From the NCBI GenBank assembly GCA_045565015.1, contig JBJLGD010000007.1, positions 1 through 18,280 of the forward strand: 18,280 bases of DNA, given 5' to 3'. The DNA is from GCA-2697345 sp045565015 (GTDB taxonomy: Bacteria > Pseudomonadota > Alphaproteobacteria > Rhodobacterales > Rhodobacteraceae). Positions 1 to 7,787 of this stretch are shown in pieces. The notes under the pieces were generated by a model. The model did not search any database. It was not told the origin of the DNA and worked only from the letters and a program-made list of their open reading frames with translations. Each line of letters starts with the position of its first letter. Position 1 is the stretch's first letter. The position numbers and the translations under genes were made by a program.

Positions 1-2
1 AT

Positions 3-293
3 TATCATTTAATTCGTGACCTAAGATATATGGGTGAAACCAACACATTAACTGAACGAAACAAAAGCTTTACCAAGGCTAAGTTATTTATAGAGGCAAA
101 CGAAATTTATAAAAAAAAATATAAATCTCGGGAAAATGGTATTGTTGCAACTTTTGAGATTATATTCTTGGCTGGCTGGGCTCCAGATGCTAGTCAGCCT
201 AAACCGCTTGTTCCAGGTACCGCAACTATACCACTTTCAGAAGTTTTGAGCAGTTTTGAACTTGATACAAAAAATGAAGAAGAGAAAAAATAA
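3..293 (+). CDS. SAM-dependent methyltransferase, NDUFAF5/BioC-like, C-terminal part only (gene cut by left window edge)
   Basis: The reading frame is already open from base 3, upstream of the ATG at 30. It reads YHLIRDLRYMGETNTL into the rest, so the ATG at 30 is an internal methionine and the gene starts outside the window. The motif around DLRYMGETN and the later ATFEIIFLAGWAPDASQPKPL match, from memory, the C-terminal end of bacterial BioC-like class I methyltransferases related to mitochondrial NDUFAF5, a complex I assembly factor. The SAM-binding Rossmann half lies outside the window and cannot be checked. The TAA stop shares its last A with the hemH start codon (TAATG), which suggests translational coupling. 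In related proteins the substrate is mostly unknown, so a role in complex I assembly is inference. Confidence 0.8.
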   Translation, partial: YHLIRDLRYMGETNTLTERNKSFTKAKLFIEANEIYKKKYKSRENGIVATFEIIFLAGWAPDASQPKPLVPGTATIPLSEVLSSFELDTKNEEEKK

Positions 294-1345
294 TGATTAC
301 TAAAAAGCATAATAAAAACTCTAATTTACCAGAAAAACATCCAACTGTTTTGAAGGAAAAAATAGGGGTATTACTTACAAATTTGGGTACCCCAGATCAT
401 TATTCTTATTGGCCTATGCGGCGATATTTGAGTGAATTCTTGTCTGATAAAAGAGTAGTGGATTATTCCCCCTGGTTTTGGCAACCACTTTTGCAGCTAA
501 TTATACTGACCAAAAGACCCTTTTCTAGTGGTGCTGCGTATAAAAGCATTTGGAATCATGAAAAAAATGAAAGCCCTCTGTTAACAATAACAAAATCCCA
601 AACAGAAAAAATAAGGGAAATATTGAAAAATAACTATGCAGAAAAAGTCGAGGTAAGCTTTTGTATGCGTTATGGAAACCCCTCGACGACTTCTACTGTT
701 CGGTCATTAATCAAGTCGGGCTGTACAAAGATATTATTCTTTCCACTTTATCCACAATATGCTGGGCCAACCTCAGCGACAGCCTGTGATCAATTTTTTA
801 GATCTCTTCTGACTGAGAAATGGCAACCAGCTGTACGAACTGTCCCGGCATATTTTTCTGATGTAAACTATATAGATGCGTTAGCAAAATCGGTGGAGGA
901 AGCCTATTCAAAGATCAAAGAAAGACCAAATATTTTAGTCTGTTCGTATCATGGTGTACCTAAAAGGTACCTTATGGAGGGAGATCCATATCACTGTCAG
1001 TGTCAGAAGACCACAAGATTGCTAAAGGAAAGATTAGGTTGGAAAGATACAGAAATTGTTACAACCTTTCAATCTCGGTTTGGTCCAGAAGAATGGTTAA
1101 AGCCATATACCGTAAATGAGGTTGCTAAATTAGCGAAAGATGGAAAAAAGAGAATAGCAGTTATTGCGCCAGCCTTTTCAGCTGACTGCATAGAAACTTT
1201 AGAAGAAATTAACGAAGAGATTCAGGAAAGTTTTAAAGATGCGGGTGGAGAGGCGTTTATGTATATACCATGTTTGAACGACCATGAGGATCATATCGAA
1301 GCTCTTTCTAAAATCATAGATCAGAATCTATTAGGTTGGGTTTGA
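293..1345 (+). CDS. hemH: Ferrochelatase
   Basis: Ferrochelatase inserts Fe2+ into protoporphyrin IX, the last step of protoheme synthesis, in the cytoplasm or at the inner membrane. The 350-residue length is normal for the family. Visible family segments are LLTNLGTP (27-34), SFCMRYGNPS (122-131), FFPLYPQYAGPTSATACD (149-166), the active-site SYHGVPKRYL (218-227, with catalytic His220) and GDPYHCQCQKT (230-240). The second acidic cluster is DCIETLEE (298-305). The C-terminus is short and I do not see the Cys cluster of [2Fe-2S] ferrochelatases. The start overlaps the preceding methyltransferase stop by one base, so it is probably co-transcribed from a promoter left of the window. The gene converges on mutT. 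Confidence 0.97.
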   Translation: MITKKHNKNSNLPEKHPTVLKEKIGVLLTNLGTPDHYSYWPMRRYLSEFLSDKRVVDYSPWFWQPLLQLIILTKRPFSSGAAYKSIWNHEKNESPLLTITKSQTEKIREILKNNYAEKVEVSFCMRYGNPSTTSTVRSLIKSGCTKILFFPLYPQYAGPTSATACDQFFRSLLTEKWQPAVRTVPAYFSDVNYIDALAKSVEEAYSKIKERPNILVCSYHGVPKRYLMEGDPYHCQCQKTTRLLKERLGWKDTEIVTTFQSRFGPEEWLKPYTVNEVAKLAKDGKKRIAVIAPAFSADCIETLEEINEEIQESFKDAGGEAFMYIPCLNDHEDHIEALSKIIDQNLLGWV

Positions 1346-1363
1346 TTATTAATATAAAGTTCC

Positions 1364-1768
1364 TTATGAGCCGACTAAATCCCGGAGGTGAGCTATCAGA
1401 GGTATATCAGCTGGCAACATTTTCATGTTCATTAGCTGGTTTGGGTAACACCATTTTAACTCTTGGTTCTCTCTGGGTTTAATAATTCCTTGCCATTTCC
1501 TACATACATAAAGGGGCATAAGAAGGTGAAATTCTTTATAATTATGGCTAGCAAAAGTAAGTGGTGCAAGGCAACTGTCCCATGTATTTATCCCTAATTC
1601 CTCTTCAAGTTCGCGGATTAATGCATTTTCGGGTGTTTCATGGGGTTCTACTTTTCCGCCAGGGAACTCCCAAAAACCGGCCATAACCTTTCCTTTAGGT
1701 CGTAAATTAACTAAAATACGACCATCTTTGTCAATTAATGCAACACAAACTACTAACTTAATTTCCAT
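1364..1768 (-). CDS. mutT: MutT-like Nudix hydrolase (8-oxo-dGTP diphosphatase type)
   Basis: This is a small single-domain Nudix protein of 134 residues, the size of MutT. The Nudix box GX5EX7REUXEEXGU is complete at 38-60: G38, E44, then R52-E53-L54, E56-E57 and G59-I60. The N-terminal VVCVALIDKDGRILVNLRP and GFWEFPGGKVE segments resemble MutT, which removes 8-oxo-dGTP from the nucleotide pool to prevent A:T to C:G transversions. Substrate assignment inside the Nudix superfamily from sequence alone is uncertain. It lies 13 bases after the argJ stop and is probably the last gene of the parvulin-argJ-mutT operon. Confidence 0.88.
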   Translation of the reverse strand: MEIKLVVCVALIDKDGRILVNLRPKGKVMAGFWEFPGGKVEPHETPENALIRELEEELGINTWDSCLAPLTFASHNYKEFHLLMPLYVCRKWQGIIKPRENQELKWCYPNQLMNMKMLPADIPLIAHLRDLVGS

Positions 1769-1781
1769 TCATGAAAGTCCT

Positions 1782-2177
1782 TTAGGATCGATAGTCAGCA
1801 TTTATTGAAATGTAGGAATGTGTAAGATCACAGGTCCAGACAGTTGATTTAAAAACCCCTACACCTAGTTTGATGCGAATTAACAACTCTTGGTTCTTCA
1901 TGTATTGGGCTGCTTTACTTTCCTTATAATTTGGAGATAACCAGCCATTTTTTGCAACTAATAGGTCACCAAAATAAATACTTATTTTATCTCTTTCAAC
2001 TTGAGCCCCTGACTTCCCAATAGCCATTATAATTCTACCCCAGTTAGGGTCTTCACCCGCGATAGCTGTTTTTACTAGTGGAGAGTTCGCTACAGACATT
2101 GCAACACTATGAGAATCTTTTTGTAGCTTTGCTTCTTCAACTAAGACTTCTATAAACTTTGTTGCACCCCTCCCCAT
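1782..2177 (-). CDS. argJ: ArgJ C-terminal part (downstream piece of a frameshifted argJ)
   Basis: This frame holds the last third of glutamate N-acetyltransferase / amino-acid acetyltransferase ArgJ. From residue 4 it reads GATKFIEV, followed by ANSPLVKTAIAGEDPNWGRI and the typical ending TVWTCDLTHSYISINADYRS. It directly continues the frame of the 5' part if one G is removed from the run at 2167-2170. Its ATG at 2177 lies inside the 5' part and has no Shine-Dalgarno sequence that I can see, so independent translation is not well supported. The rejoined protein would be about 417 residues, close to the normal length. It would form part of the beta chain of the self-cleaved enzyme, so losing it should abolish activity. 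Confidence 0.85.
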   Translation of the reverse strand: MGRGATKFIEVLVEEAKLQKDSHSVAMSVANSPLVKTAIAGEDPNWGRIIMAIGKSGAQVERDKISIYFGDLLVAKNGWLSPNYKESKAAQYMKNQELLIRIKLGVGVFKSTVWTCDLTHSYISINADYRS

Positions 2178-3036
2178 CTTTTACAACTTGATGGCAGAGG
2201 TTTAACATTACTTTTTCGAGTCCTGCCTTAAAGGTTTTGTAAGAGTCAGAATTAATAGAATTTATACAACTAATCCCAGATTTACCGGTTGCCGCGACCA
2301 ATAATGTATCTGAGGTAGACGTATCACTATCAACCGTAATACAGTTAAAGGTTTTTTCTACTATTTCGGATACAACTTTTTGTAGTAGTTTTTTTGAGAT
2401 GCTTGCATCAGTAAAAATATAAACCAGCATTGTAGCCATGTCTGGAGCAATCATGCCAGAGCCCTTTGCAATTCCACAGATGTTTACGGATTTCCCCTCA
2501 ACACTAATGGTTTCACCAGCACCTTTTGAAAATGTGTCTGTTGTCATTATTGCAGAAGCAGCAGCAGCGAAGTTGTCCTCACGTAAAGAGTTTTTTAAAA
2601 CAGGGATAGCATTTATCAGCTTATCTACTGGAAGTGGTTCACCAATTACGCCTGTGGATGATGTAAGAATGTTACTCTCAGGTAAACCAAGTGAGTCTGA
2701 TAAAGCTGTCACTAGTTTTCTAACAGATAGATCACCAACTTTGCCTGTAAAAGCATTAGCATTTCCAGAATTTACTAAAAATGCAAAGCCACTATTTGAT
2801 TGACATTGTTTTTGAAGCTTTTCTTGACAATCTAAAACAGCACGCGATCGAGTTGAAGACTTGGTAAAAACACCGGCAATTGAAGATAACGGCGATATTA
2901 ACGCCAGCATTGTATCTACCCGATTTTTGTTTTTTATTCCAGATGCATGTGCTGAAAATGTAACTCCTTTTACTGAAGGAAGACTTGGAAAACCATTTTT
3001 GGGGGCTAAAGGAGAAATTTTTGTTTCTGCTGACAT
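2137..3036 (-). CDS. argJ: ArgJ N-terminal part (bifunctional ornithine acetyltransferase / N-acetylglutamate synthase, frameshifted)
   Basis: ArgJ transfers acetyl from N-acetylornithine to glutamate and, in bifunctional forms, also from acetyl-CoA. This gives the cyclic arginine pathway. The frame shows FLVNSGNANAFTG (86-98), STGVIGEPLP (127-136, oxyanion-hole region), TTDTFSKGA (165-173) and KGSGMIAPDMATMLVY (191-206). Thr202 in that last segment is the autoproteolysis site and nucleophile. At KDGEG (286-290) the frame leaves homology, reads CNKVYRSLS and stops. Removing one G restores KDGEGATKF into the downstream frame. The start at 3036 is preceded by AAGGTG at a suitable distance and lies 19 bases after the parvulin gene. 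Whether this is a real mutation or a sequence error cannot be told from here. Confidence 0.88.
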   Translation of the reverse strand: MSAETKISPLAPKNGFPSLPSVKGVTFSAHASGIKNKNRVDTMLALISPLSSIAGVFTKSSTRSRAVLDCQEKLQKQCQSNSGFAFLVNSGNANAFTGKVGDLSVRKLVTALSDSLGLPESNILTSSTGVIGEPLPVDKLINAIPVLKNSLREDNFAAAASAIMTTDTFSKGAGETISVEGKSVNICGIAKGSGMIAPDMATMLVYIFTDASISKKLLQKVVSEIVEKTFNCITVDSDTSTSDTLLVAATGKSGISCINSINSDSYKTFKAGLEKVMLNLCHQVVKDGEGCNKVYRSLS

Positions 3037-3055
3037 GTTGGCTGCACCTTAAAGA

Positions 3056-3895
3056 TTACTTTGAAATTAATTCAGTATTTCTAATTATGGAGGGATCTAT
3101 GGAAATTTCTGACCTTATAACCTTTGTTTTTGAAGTTAGGTTCTGAATTTCTATTTTAACATCTTCTTGCCTTAAAGCCTGTTCAATTTCTGAGCGAACT
3201 TCATCCAAAGTTGGTATAGCCTTTTCTCGCACATCAACCAGTTTAATAATATGCCAACCATACTGGGTTTGTATTGGATCAGAAATTTCACCAACTTTTA
3301 AAACTAAAACAGCTTTTTCAAACGATGGCACCATCATACCCTTGCTGAACCAACCTAAATTACCACCGTTAGGCCCACTTGGGCCAGTCGATCTAGTCTT
3401 AGCTAGTTCAGAAAACTCTTTGCTTTCCCTTAGCATATTCTGGACCTCTAAAGCTTCGGATTCGGTTTCTAACAATATATGTGATGCATTAAACTCTTTA
3501 CCAGACCTTGATGCCTTATACTGCGACTCATAAAATTCTTTAATCCTAGTCTCTGACAATTTCCTCAAAGTTATTTTTTCTATATGTAAATTGGCCAAAT
3601 AGGTGCGAACTTGATTCTCATATTCATATTTAATTGCAGAAAGATTTCTTTTTTTAACGTTTTCTGCAACTACAGCCTGTTGAATAAGTTGATCTAGTAT
3701 GCCGTTGAATAAAGTACTGTCATCTAGATTCTTATACTGAGTAGTTAATCGACTCTGTAGCGCTATAACGTGACCTAAAGTAATCTTTGTTTCACCCACT
3801 GTTGCTAATATTGTATTAGCGTCTTGAGAGATAACATTGCTTGGTAAAAAAAAAATAATAAAGCTGAGATAAGTGGACATAAGTAGTTTCTTCAT
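3056..3895 (-). CDS. Exported parvulin-type peptidyl-prolyl cis-trans isomerase (PpiC/SurA/PrsA-like)
   Basis: This is a 279-residue protein starting MKKLLMSTYLSFIIFFLPSN, a clear signal peptide with likely cleavage near residue 23 and no lipobox. A helical SurA_N-like region follows (about 30-125). The PPIC rotamase domain spans about 134-222, including NASHILLETE with His139, GPNGGNLGWFSKGMMVP (174-190) and TQYGWHIIKLVD with His215. It probably assists folding of exported or outer-membrane proteins in the periplasm. I chose the ATG at 3895 because a GGAGA sits six bases upstream and the signal peptide starts there. The frame is open to an ATG at 3967, but those extra residues (MYGDVRCDLFRV...) would bury the signal. 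It is the first gene of the argJ-mutT operon and is divergent from secA, which fits a shared role in export. Confidence 0.9.
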   Translation of the reverse strand: MKKLLMSTYLSFIIFFLPSNVISQDANTILATVGETKITLGHVIALQSRLTTQYKNLDDSTLFNGILDQLIQQAVVAENVKKRNLSAIKYEYENQVRTYLANLHIEKITLRKLSETRIKEFYESQYKASRSGKEFNASHILLETESEALEVQNMLRESKEFSELAKTRSTGPSGPNGGNLGWFSKGMMVPSFEKAVLVLKVGEISDPIQTQYGWHIIKLVDVREKAIPTLDEVRSEIEQALRQEDVKIEIQNLTSKTKVIRSEISIDPSIIRNTELISK

Positions 3896-3901
3896 TACAG
3901 G

Positions 3902-3906
3902 TCTCC
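3902..3906 (-). promoter_or_regulatory. Ribosome binding site that fixes the parvulin start
   Basis: On the minus strand this reads GGAGA, six bases before the ATG at 3895. It supports that start over the longer frame from 3967. Confidence 0.7.
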
Positions 3907-3929
3907 AAAAAGTTAAAAAGCACTTGGCG

Positions 3930-3957
3930 TTGACACGAAACAAGTCGCACCTTACAT
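3930..3957 (+). promoter_or_regulatory. Candidate sigma70 promoter reading towards secA
   Basis: A perfect TTGACA (3930-3935) is followed after 16 bases by TTACAT (3952-3957). If used, secA would have a leader of roughly 100 bases. The -10 element is imperfect, so this is a suggestion only. Confidence 0.35.
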
Positions 3958-3970
3958 CGCCATACATTAA

Positions 3971-3999
3971 TGTTTATATAGTATGTGTAGCGATATAAT
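3971..3999 (+). promoter_or_regulatory. Alternative candidate promoter for secA
   Basis: A perfect TATAAT lies at 3994-3999, but the -35 position 17 bases upstream (TGTTTA) is poor. In DNA this AT-rich a TATAAT can occur by chance. It is an alternative to the TTGACA-based promoter just upstream in the same 169-base divergent region, which otherwise shows no gene. Confidence 0.3.
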
Positions 4000-4064
4000 T
4001 TAAAGACGTATATATATCAAAGTTACAATAGATAAATAAATTAAAAGAATTAGGGCAGTTTATA

Positions 4065-6761
4065 ATGTTGGGTTTTGGAGTTATTTCAAAAAAGCTTTTT
4101 GGATCAGCTAATGATAAAAAAATAAAACAATCTAAACCATTGGTAGAAAAAATTAATAATTTAGAAGAGAAATTTAAAGCTTTTTCAGATAATGAAATAA
4201 AACAAAAGACAGATGAACTAAGAAGTAGAGTTACTTCGGGAGAGGCATTAGATAATCTCTTACCAGAAGCATTTGCAAATGTTAGGGAGGCGGCAAGAAG
4301 ATCTATAGGGCTCCGCGCTTTTGATACACAGCTAATTGGTGCTATATTTTTACATCAAGGAAATATCTCTGAGATGAAAACAGGTGAGGGTAAGACATTA
4401 GTTGCAACCTTCCCAGCGTACTTGAATGCTCTATCGGGTAAAGGAGTTCATATAGTTACCGTAAACGACTATTTGGCAAAACGAGATGCAGAGTGGATGG
4501 GTAAAGTATACAACGCTCTTGGAATGAAAACAGGTGTTGTGTTTCCTCAGCAGCCAGAAAACCAGAAGGCAGAAGCATATGCTGCTGATATAACATATGC
4601 GACTAATAATGAGTTAGGGTTTGATTATTTAAGAGATAATATGCGTCCTGACCTTTCTGAGATGGTTCAGCGTGAACATAATTATGCAATCGTTGATGAG
4701 GTTGATTCAATTTTAATTGATGAGGCTAGAACACCTCTGATTATTTCTGGTCCATCGGACGACCGTTCTGAACTTTATGTCAAAATAGATCAACTTATCC
4801 CATCTTTTATGGACAACCATTTTTCTTTGGATGAAAAAACAAGGGTAGTTACCATAACTGATGAAGGCAATGAGTTCATTGAGAGTAAGCTTCATGAAAT
4901 TGGATTACTTCCAGAAGATCAAACATTATATGATCCAGAAAGTACGTCCCTAGTACACCATGTAACGGAAGCACTTAAAGCGCACAAGGCATTTAAAAAA
5001 GATAAAGACTATATGGTTAGGAATAATGAAGTATTATTGATCGATGAATTTACAGGTCGGATGATGGTAGGACGTAGATTATCTGGCGGCCTGCATCAGG
5101 CAATTGAAGCTAAAGAAGGTTGTGAAATTCAACCAGAGAATATTACGTTAGCAAGTGTTACCTTCCAAAATTATTTTAGGTTATACAGTAAGCTTTCTGG
5201 GATGACTGGAACAGCAACGACGGAGGCGGAGGAGTTTTTAGAAATATATGGTCTTGGTGTTATGGATATTCCAACTAATGAACCTGTGGCAAGATTAGAT
5301 GAGCACGATGCTGTTTATAGAACGTCTACTGAAAAATATAATGCTATTGTTGCAGAGATTAAGGCCTCAGTTAAGAAGGGTCAGCCAGTTTTAGTGGGTA
5401 CAACATCTATTGAAAAATCAGAGTTCTTAGCAAAACTTTTGCAGGAAAGTAAAGTTGTACACAATGTATTAAATGCAAGGCAACATGAGAAAGAAGCAGA
5501 GATTATTGCAAACGCTGGCAAGCTTGGAGCTGTTACAATCGCTACTAATATGGCTGGTAGAGGAACAGATATACAGCTAGGCGGTAATGTTGAAATGAGA
5601 GCTTTTCAGGCAATTTCTGAGCAACCGAATGAAGACCCTGAAAAAATTAGAGAAAAAATAGAAAAAGAGACTCTTGAAGAGAAGGAGAAAGTTAAATCAG
5701 CGGGTGGTTTATATGTTCTGGCAACAGAGCGGCATGAGAGTCGAAGAATTGATAATCAACTTAGAGGTCGTTCGGGACGTCAAGGAGACCCAGGAAAGTC
5801 TGCGTTTTTTTTAAGCCTTGAGGACGATTTGATGAGAATTTTTGGTTCTGAACGGCTTGATAAAATGTTATCAACGCTGGGTATGAAAGAAGGGGAGGCA
5901 ATTGTCCACCCTTGGGTCAACAAATCATTAGAAAAAGCGCAAGCAAAGGTTGAGGGAAGGAACTTCGAAATTCGCAAACAGTTGCTCAAATTTGATGATG
6001 TTATGAATGATCAACGGAAAGTTATATTTGCCCAAAGGTTAGAAGTCATGCGTTCTGAAGATGTTAGTGAAATCATTCAAGATATGCGATATCAACTGAT
6101 TGATGATTTAATTGGTAATCATGTGCCACCTAAAACATACCCTGACCAATGGGATATGGATGGCTTGCATACATCACTTCAAGAAAAAATGGATATCGAT
6201 GCCGATGTTATTAGTTGGGCTAGCGAAGAGGGTTTTGATGACTCAGAAATAGCTGATAGGTTATATAAGCTATCTGATGAAAAAATGGCGAAAAAGTCTG
6301 CAGATTTTGGGTTAGAGACGATCCGCAACATAGAAAAGCAAATTTTATTGCAAACAATAGATGGTAATTGGAGGGATCACTTACTTAAACTGGAACATCT
6401 GCGTTCAGTCGTCGGCTTTAGGGGATATGCTCAGCGAGACCCTCTAAATGAGTACAAAACGGAAAGCTTTCAGCTCTTTGAGGGCATGCTGGAAAGCTTG
6501 AGAGAGGATGTCTGTAAGAAACTGGGCCAAGTGAGACCTATTTCAAAAGAAGAACAAGAACAAATATTAGCTCAACTGGCTGAACAGCAAAGAGAATTAT
6601 CAAATCAGAATGGTGTGGTAGCCGGAAATAGTGGAGACCGCAATGAATTAGAGTCAACTTTTGATGAGAACAACCCTGCATCCTGGGGAAACCCGGGAAG
6701 GAATGAAAAATGTCCTTGCGGCTCAGGAAAAAAATTTAAACACTGTCATGGAAGATTCTAG
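4065..6761 (+). CDS. secA: Preprotein translocase subunit SecA (ATPase)
   Basis: SecA is the ATP-driven motor that pushes unfolded preproteins through SecYEG. The protein is full length at 898 residues. NBD1 carries Walker A MKTGEGKT (104-111) and the DEVD Walker B (211-214) followed by SILIDEARTPLIISG. NBD2 shows TNMAGRGTDIQLGGNVE and the RGRSGRQGDPG helicase motif. The scaffold and helical wing follow, with WRDHLLKLEHLRSVVGFRGY. The C-terminal SEC-C zinc motif (CPCGSGKKFKHCH, ligands Cys883, Cys885, Cys894, His895) is complete; it binds SecB and phospholipid. A weak AGGG precedes the ATG. The gene stands alone on its strand, with map converging 31 bases downstream. No secM-like leader gene is visible upstream. 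Confidence 0.98.
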   Translation: MLGFGVISKKLFGSANDKKIKQSKPLVEKINNLEEKFKAFSDNEIKQKTDELRSRVTSGEALDNLLPEAFANVREAARRSIGLRAFDTQLIGAIFLHQGNISEMKTGEGKTLVATFPAYLNALSGKGVHIVTVNDYLAKRDAEWMGKVYNALGMKTGVVFPQQPENQKAEAYAADITYATNNELGFDYLRDNMRPDLSEMVQREHNYAIVDEVDSILIDEARTPLIISGPSDDRSELYVKIDQLIPSFMDNHFSLDEKTRVVTITDEGNEFIESKLHEIGLLPEDQTLYDPESTSLVHHVTEALKAHKAFKKDKDYMVRNNEVLLIDEFTGRMMVGRRLSGGLHQAIEAKEGCEIQPENITLASVTFQNYFRLYSKLSGMTGTATTEAEEFLEIYGLGVMDIPTNEPVARLDEHDAVYRTSTEKYNAIVAEIKASVKKGQPVLVGTTSIEKSEFLAKLLQESKVVHNVLNARQHEKEAEIIANAGKLGAVTIATNMAGRGTDIQLGGNVEMRAFQAISEQPNEDPEKIREKIEKETLEEKEKVKSAGGLYVLATERHESRRIDNQLRGRSGRQGDPGKSAFFLSLEDDLMRIFGSERLDKMLSTLGMKEGEAIVHPWVNKSLEKAQAKVEGRNFEIRKQLLKFDDVMNDQRKVIFAQRLEVMRSEDVSEIIQDMRYQLIDDLIGNHVPPKTYPDQWDMDGLHTSLQEKMDIDADVISWASEEGFDDSEIADRLYKLSDEKMAKKSADFGLETIRNIEKQILLQTIDGNWRDHLLKLEHLRSVVGFRGYAQRDPLNEYKTESFQLFEGMLESLREDVCKKLGQVRPISKEEQEQILAQLAEQQRELSNQNGVVAGNSGDRNELESTFDENNPASWGNPGRNEKCPCGSGKKFKHCHGRF

Positions 6762-6792
6762 AGGTTTAATTTTTAGAAAGCATACTGAGCTT

Positions 6793-7608
6793 TTATGGGT
6801 AGTTGGGATAGAAGAGATTTTTTGGGGACAATGTAAATATCTCAAAACCCCCAGAAGTAACGCCAACTGAGTGCTCAAATTGTGCTGAAAGTGATTTGTC
6901 TCGTGTAACAGCGGTCCAGCCATCAGACAAAACTTTTGTTTCAGGTTTCCCTAAGTTAACCATTGGTTCTATGGTAAAAAACATACCTTCTTCTAAAATA
7001 GAACCTGAGCTTCGAGTGCCGTAATGTAAAACATTTGGAGGTGCGTGGAAAACAGTACCGATCCCGTGCCCACAAAAATCCTTAACTACCGACATTCGAT
7101 TCTCTTCTACATACTCCTGGATTGCATTGCCAATATCGCCAAACGTATTTCCAGGTTTAACTTTTTCAATACCTTTAAAAAGTGCATCATGAGTAACTTT
7201 AATTAAGCGTTCAGATTTTATACTTGGTTTTCCAACAGGATACATTCTGCTTGTGTCGCCGTACCAACCGTCAACTATTACTGTGACATCGATGTTAACA
7301 ATATCACCATTTTTTAATACTTTGCTAGATGGGATTCCGTGACAGACAACATGATTGATACTAATACATGAGGCATGTTTATAACCTCGGTATCCTATGG
7401 TTGCTGACTGAGCTCCAGCTTTTTCTATTTGTGTAAAAATATAACTATCAATCTTTTCAGTTGTTATCCCTGGGTGAATTATGGCTGTTACAGAATCCAA
7501 GATTTCAGCAGCTAAATTACCCGCTTTCCTAATGCTCTTAAAAGAGTCGGTCGAGTGTATTCGGATACCATCTTTATTAAAATGAATATCTAAACTTTCG
7601 TTCTGCAT
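6793..7608 (-). CDS. map: Type I methionine aminopeptidase
   Basis: This enzyme removes the initiator methionine from nascent proteins in the cytosol. At 271 residues it is close to E. coli MetAP. All metal ligands are in place with a constant offset of ten from E. coli numbering: Asp107 and Asp118 (NIDVTVIVDGWYGDTS), His181 (GHGIG), Glu214 (FTIEPM) and Glu245 (FEHSVGV). The substrate-contacting His90 lies in NHVVCHG. The N-terminus has about ten extra residues, no zinc-finger extension and no signal peptide. A GGAG lies nine bases before the ATG. It is transcribed divergently from the CinA-like gene and converges on secA. Confidence 0.97.
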   Translation of the reverse strand: MQNESLDIHFNKDGIRIHSTDSFKSIRKAGNLAAEILDSVTAIIHPGITTEKIDSYIFTQIEKAGAQSATIGYRGYKHASCISINHVVCHGIPSSKVLKNGDIVNIDVTVIVDGWYGDTSRMYPVGKPSIKSERLIKVTHDALFKGIEKVKPGNTFGDIGNAIQEYVEENRMSVVKDFCGHGIGTVFHAPPNVLHYGTRSSGSILEEGMFFTIEPMVNLGKPETKVLSDGWTAVTRDKSLSAQFEHSVGVTSGGFEIFTLSPKNLFYPNYP

Positions 7609-7787
7609 GATTTACAGCTCCAATCTATTTCTTTTCTATAAAGCAGTAGATATTTGGTTTCTAGGCAAATAAGTAATTAATTAGGCGATCTTTTAAATTT
7701 TAAGAGAACGTTTGGACTTTAGTATCTTTACTACGTTAAAAGTTTATGTACCTAGTTTAAAAAAAACTTTTTTAGATTGGACATAGA
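7609..7787. promoter_or_regulatory. Divergent intergenic region between map and the CinA-like gene
   Basis: This 179-base AT-rich gap must hold the promoters for map (-) and for the run starting at 7788 (+). For the plus strand a possible pair is TTGGAC (7712-7717) and TTAAAA (7736-7741), spaced 18 bases. I see no convincing minus-strand promoter. No gene is evident here. Confidence 0.4.
7738..7771 (+). repeat. Short AT-rich inverted repeat upstream of the CinA-like gene
   Basis: AAAAGTTT (7738-7745) and AAACTTTT (7764-7771) are exact inverted copies around an 18-base loop, and the second arm continues into a T run. It has terminator-like geometry, but with a single G:C pair it would be a weak hairpin and may be chance in AT-rich DNA. 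Confidence 0.25.

Noticed and set aside
2438..2803. 121-residue plus-strand open frame opposite argJ
   Set aside because: It lies entirely antisense to clearly recognisable ArgJ sequence and shows no recognisable domain, so it is a shadow frame.
3896..3967. Longer N-terminus for the parvulin gene from the ATG at 3967
   Set aside because: The extra residues would precede a clear signal peptide, and a good ribosome binding site with correct spacing sits before the internal ATG at 3895.
6762..6792. Bidirectional terminator between secA and map
   Set aside because: A TTCTA/TAGAA pair is present, but the stem is only about five bases and AT-rich, so it is too weak to call.
6661..6870. Small plus-strand frame overlapping the secA end
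   Set aside because: It is out of frame with the SecA zinc motif and continues antisense to map, with no family resemblance.
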